Part shown: piece by piece, positions 63,474 through 64,000 of the stretch
Numbering within the stretch: position 1 is the first letter of the stretch
Layout of the letters: every line of letters begins with the position of its first letter
Assembly: GCF_001955695.1 (NCBI RefSeq)
Contig: NZ_CP019236.1
Coordinates: 2,604,001 to 2,668,000, forward strand
From: Rhodoferax koreense
GTDB taxonomy: Bacteria; Pseudomonadota; Gammaproteobacteria; Burkholderiales; Burkholderiaceae_C
Length of the DNA: 64,000 nucleotides
Reading direction: 5' to 3'
The notes under the pieces: generated by a model
The model's database searches: none
Told to the model about the DNA's origin: nothing
The model's input: the letters and a program-made list of their open reading frames with translations, nothing else
Program-made: the position numbers and the translations under genes

Positions 63474-63902
63474 TCAGTACAGCGGCAGGCTCAGGCCGAG
63501 GAAGTTCTTGAAGGCGAACGCAATCAGGATCAGGCCGATCGAAATCTTGACGTTGCGCGCTACCGAATAGGACGTGCCAGCGAAGGTCGAGCAGAACACC
63601 AGGAAGATGATGCCGACGATCATGTTCACGAATTCGGAGAGCACCGCGAAGCCCACCAGGCTCAGCAGGATCAGCGCGATGTTCTTGACGTTGTAGTCCA
63701 GCGGCACCTGTTCGACGAAATGCGAACGCACCACGGTGAGCACGCCGATCAGGAACAGGAAGCCACTGATCATCACCGGGAACAGCCCGGGGCCGGAGCG
63801 GCTGAGCTCGCCTATCGAATAGTTGGTAGCCACCCCGCCGAACAGCAGGGCGATCGCCATGAGGAACAGGCCTCTGACGAAGTTTCGGTTTTTGAAATTC
63901 AT
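63474..63902 (-). CDS. tctB: Tripartite tricarboxylate transporter small permease TctB
   Basis: 142 residues, four hydrophobic helices (GLFLMAIALLFGGVATNY, MISGFLFLIGVLTVV and two more). It is the small membrane subunit paired with TctA. The ATG at 63902 overlaps the stop of a 20-codon ORF (ATGA), which has a better Shine-Dalgarno than tctB itself. Confidence 0.92.
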   Translation of the reverse strand: MNFKNRNFVRGLFLMAIALLFGGVATNYSIGELSRSGPGLFPVMISGFLFLIGVLTVVRSHFVEQVPLDYNVKNIALILLSLVGFAVLSEFVNMIVGIIFLVFCSTFAGTSYSVARNVKISIGLILIAFAFKNFLGLSLPLY

Positions 63903-63961
63903 GCGAAGCGACTCCGTGGTTGCGCCGAGAGCGGCGATGTCATCAACAGGGGATGGGTCAT
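63899..63961 (-). CDS. Possible 20-aa leader ORF coupled to tctB
   Basis: Minus-strand ATG at 63961 with AAGGAG 6-7 nt upstream, encoding MTHPLLMTSPLSAQPRSRFA and ending in a TGA that overlaps the tctB ATG by 4 nt. Too short for recognition. It may be a leader that couples tctB translation to an upstream ribosome, or chance. If tctC precedes it off-window, this lies in the tctC-tctB gap. Confidence 0.4.
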   Translation of the reverse strand: MTHPLLMTSPLSAQPRSRFA

Positions 63962-64000
63962 CCGTGTCTCCTTGGTTTGTCCCGTGCCGGCGAGGCCCGG

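Overview
The window looks like a chromosomal segment of a Burkholderiales bacterium, most likely Comamonadaceae (Variovorax/Polaromonas/Rhodoferax-like). The reasons are the high-GC coding sequence, a BktB-type thiolase, TctAB and TRAP uptake systems, a T-H-P glycine-cleavage operon behind a tandem glycine riboswitch, and two dispersed repeat types that I recall from this family (a TTCGACAAGCTCAG REP-like element and a CCCCCTTGCAGGGGGCAACA element). The assignment rests on recall and inference, because the window has no rRNA.

Left end (1-18.7 kb). A partial J-domain gene (minus strand) is separated by an AT-rich island (about 28% GC over 481-720) from a huge two-gene locus. The first gene encodes a Sec-exported protein of about 4,700 residues. 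It has roughly 34 tandem DUF11/Ig-like domains, an SdrD-B-like segment and a C-terminal OmpA peptidoglycan-binding domain. The second, 12 bp downstream, encodes a 1,239-residue predicted outer-membrane beta-barrel. Together they look like a two-component surface-fibre system and are the strongest candidate here for an undescribed system.

18.7-32.7 kb. A small orphan ORF; an ergothioneine-type locus (egtB-egtD, DUF427, 2OG-Fe dioxygenase); a universal stress protein; bktB; a DUF465 protein; PPK2; an SDR; an overlapping RluA/VF530/hybrid-kinase group; and a membrane PAS-GGDEF-EAL protein with a degenerate GADEF motif.

32.7-42.4 kb. gcvT-gcvH-gcvP under a tandem glycine riboswitch, with REP-like elements between gcvH and gcvP; a Cof-type HAD phosphatase; and a TRAP transporter (dctP-dctQ-dctM) next to a DenD-type dehydrogenase. 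A GntR/FadR-like operator and an internal terminator suggest how that transporter operon is controlled.

42.4-51.5 kb. A His-rich HEAT-like protein lies beside a secreted lysyl-oxidase-like protein that keeps the copper His motif and both LTQ precursor residues. Then come ETF-ubiquinone oxidoreductase, an SDR, an EamA exporter, a 4HBT thioesterase, and a PAS-LuxR regulator divergent from scoAB (3-oxoacid CoA-transferase).

51.5-64 kb. Signalling genes dominate: an MCP, a PTS-EIIC/EAL fusion, and a tightly coupled operon of CHASE3 hybrid kinase, CheR, CheB and REC-histidine kinase. A tRNA-Gly(CCC) and the tctB-tctA tricarboxylate transporter permeases end the window. I saw no complete insertion sequence, prophage, CRISPR array or rRNA.
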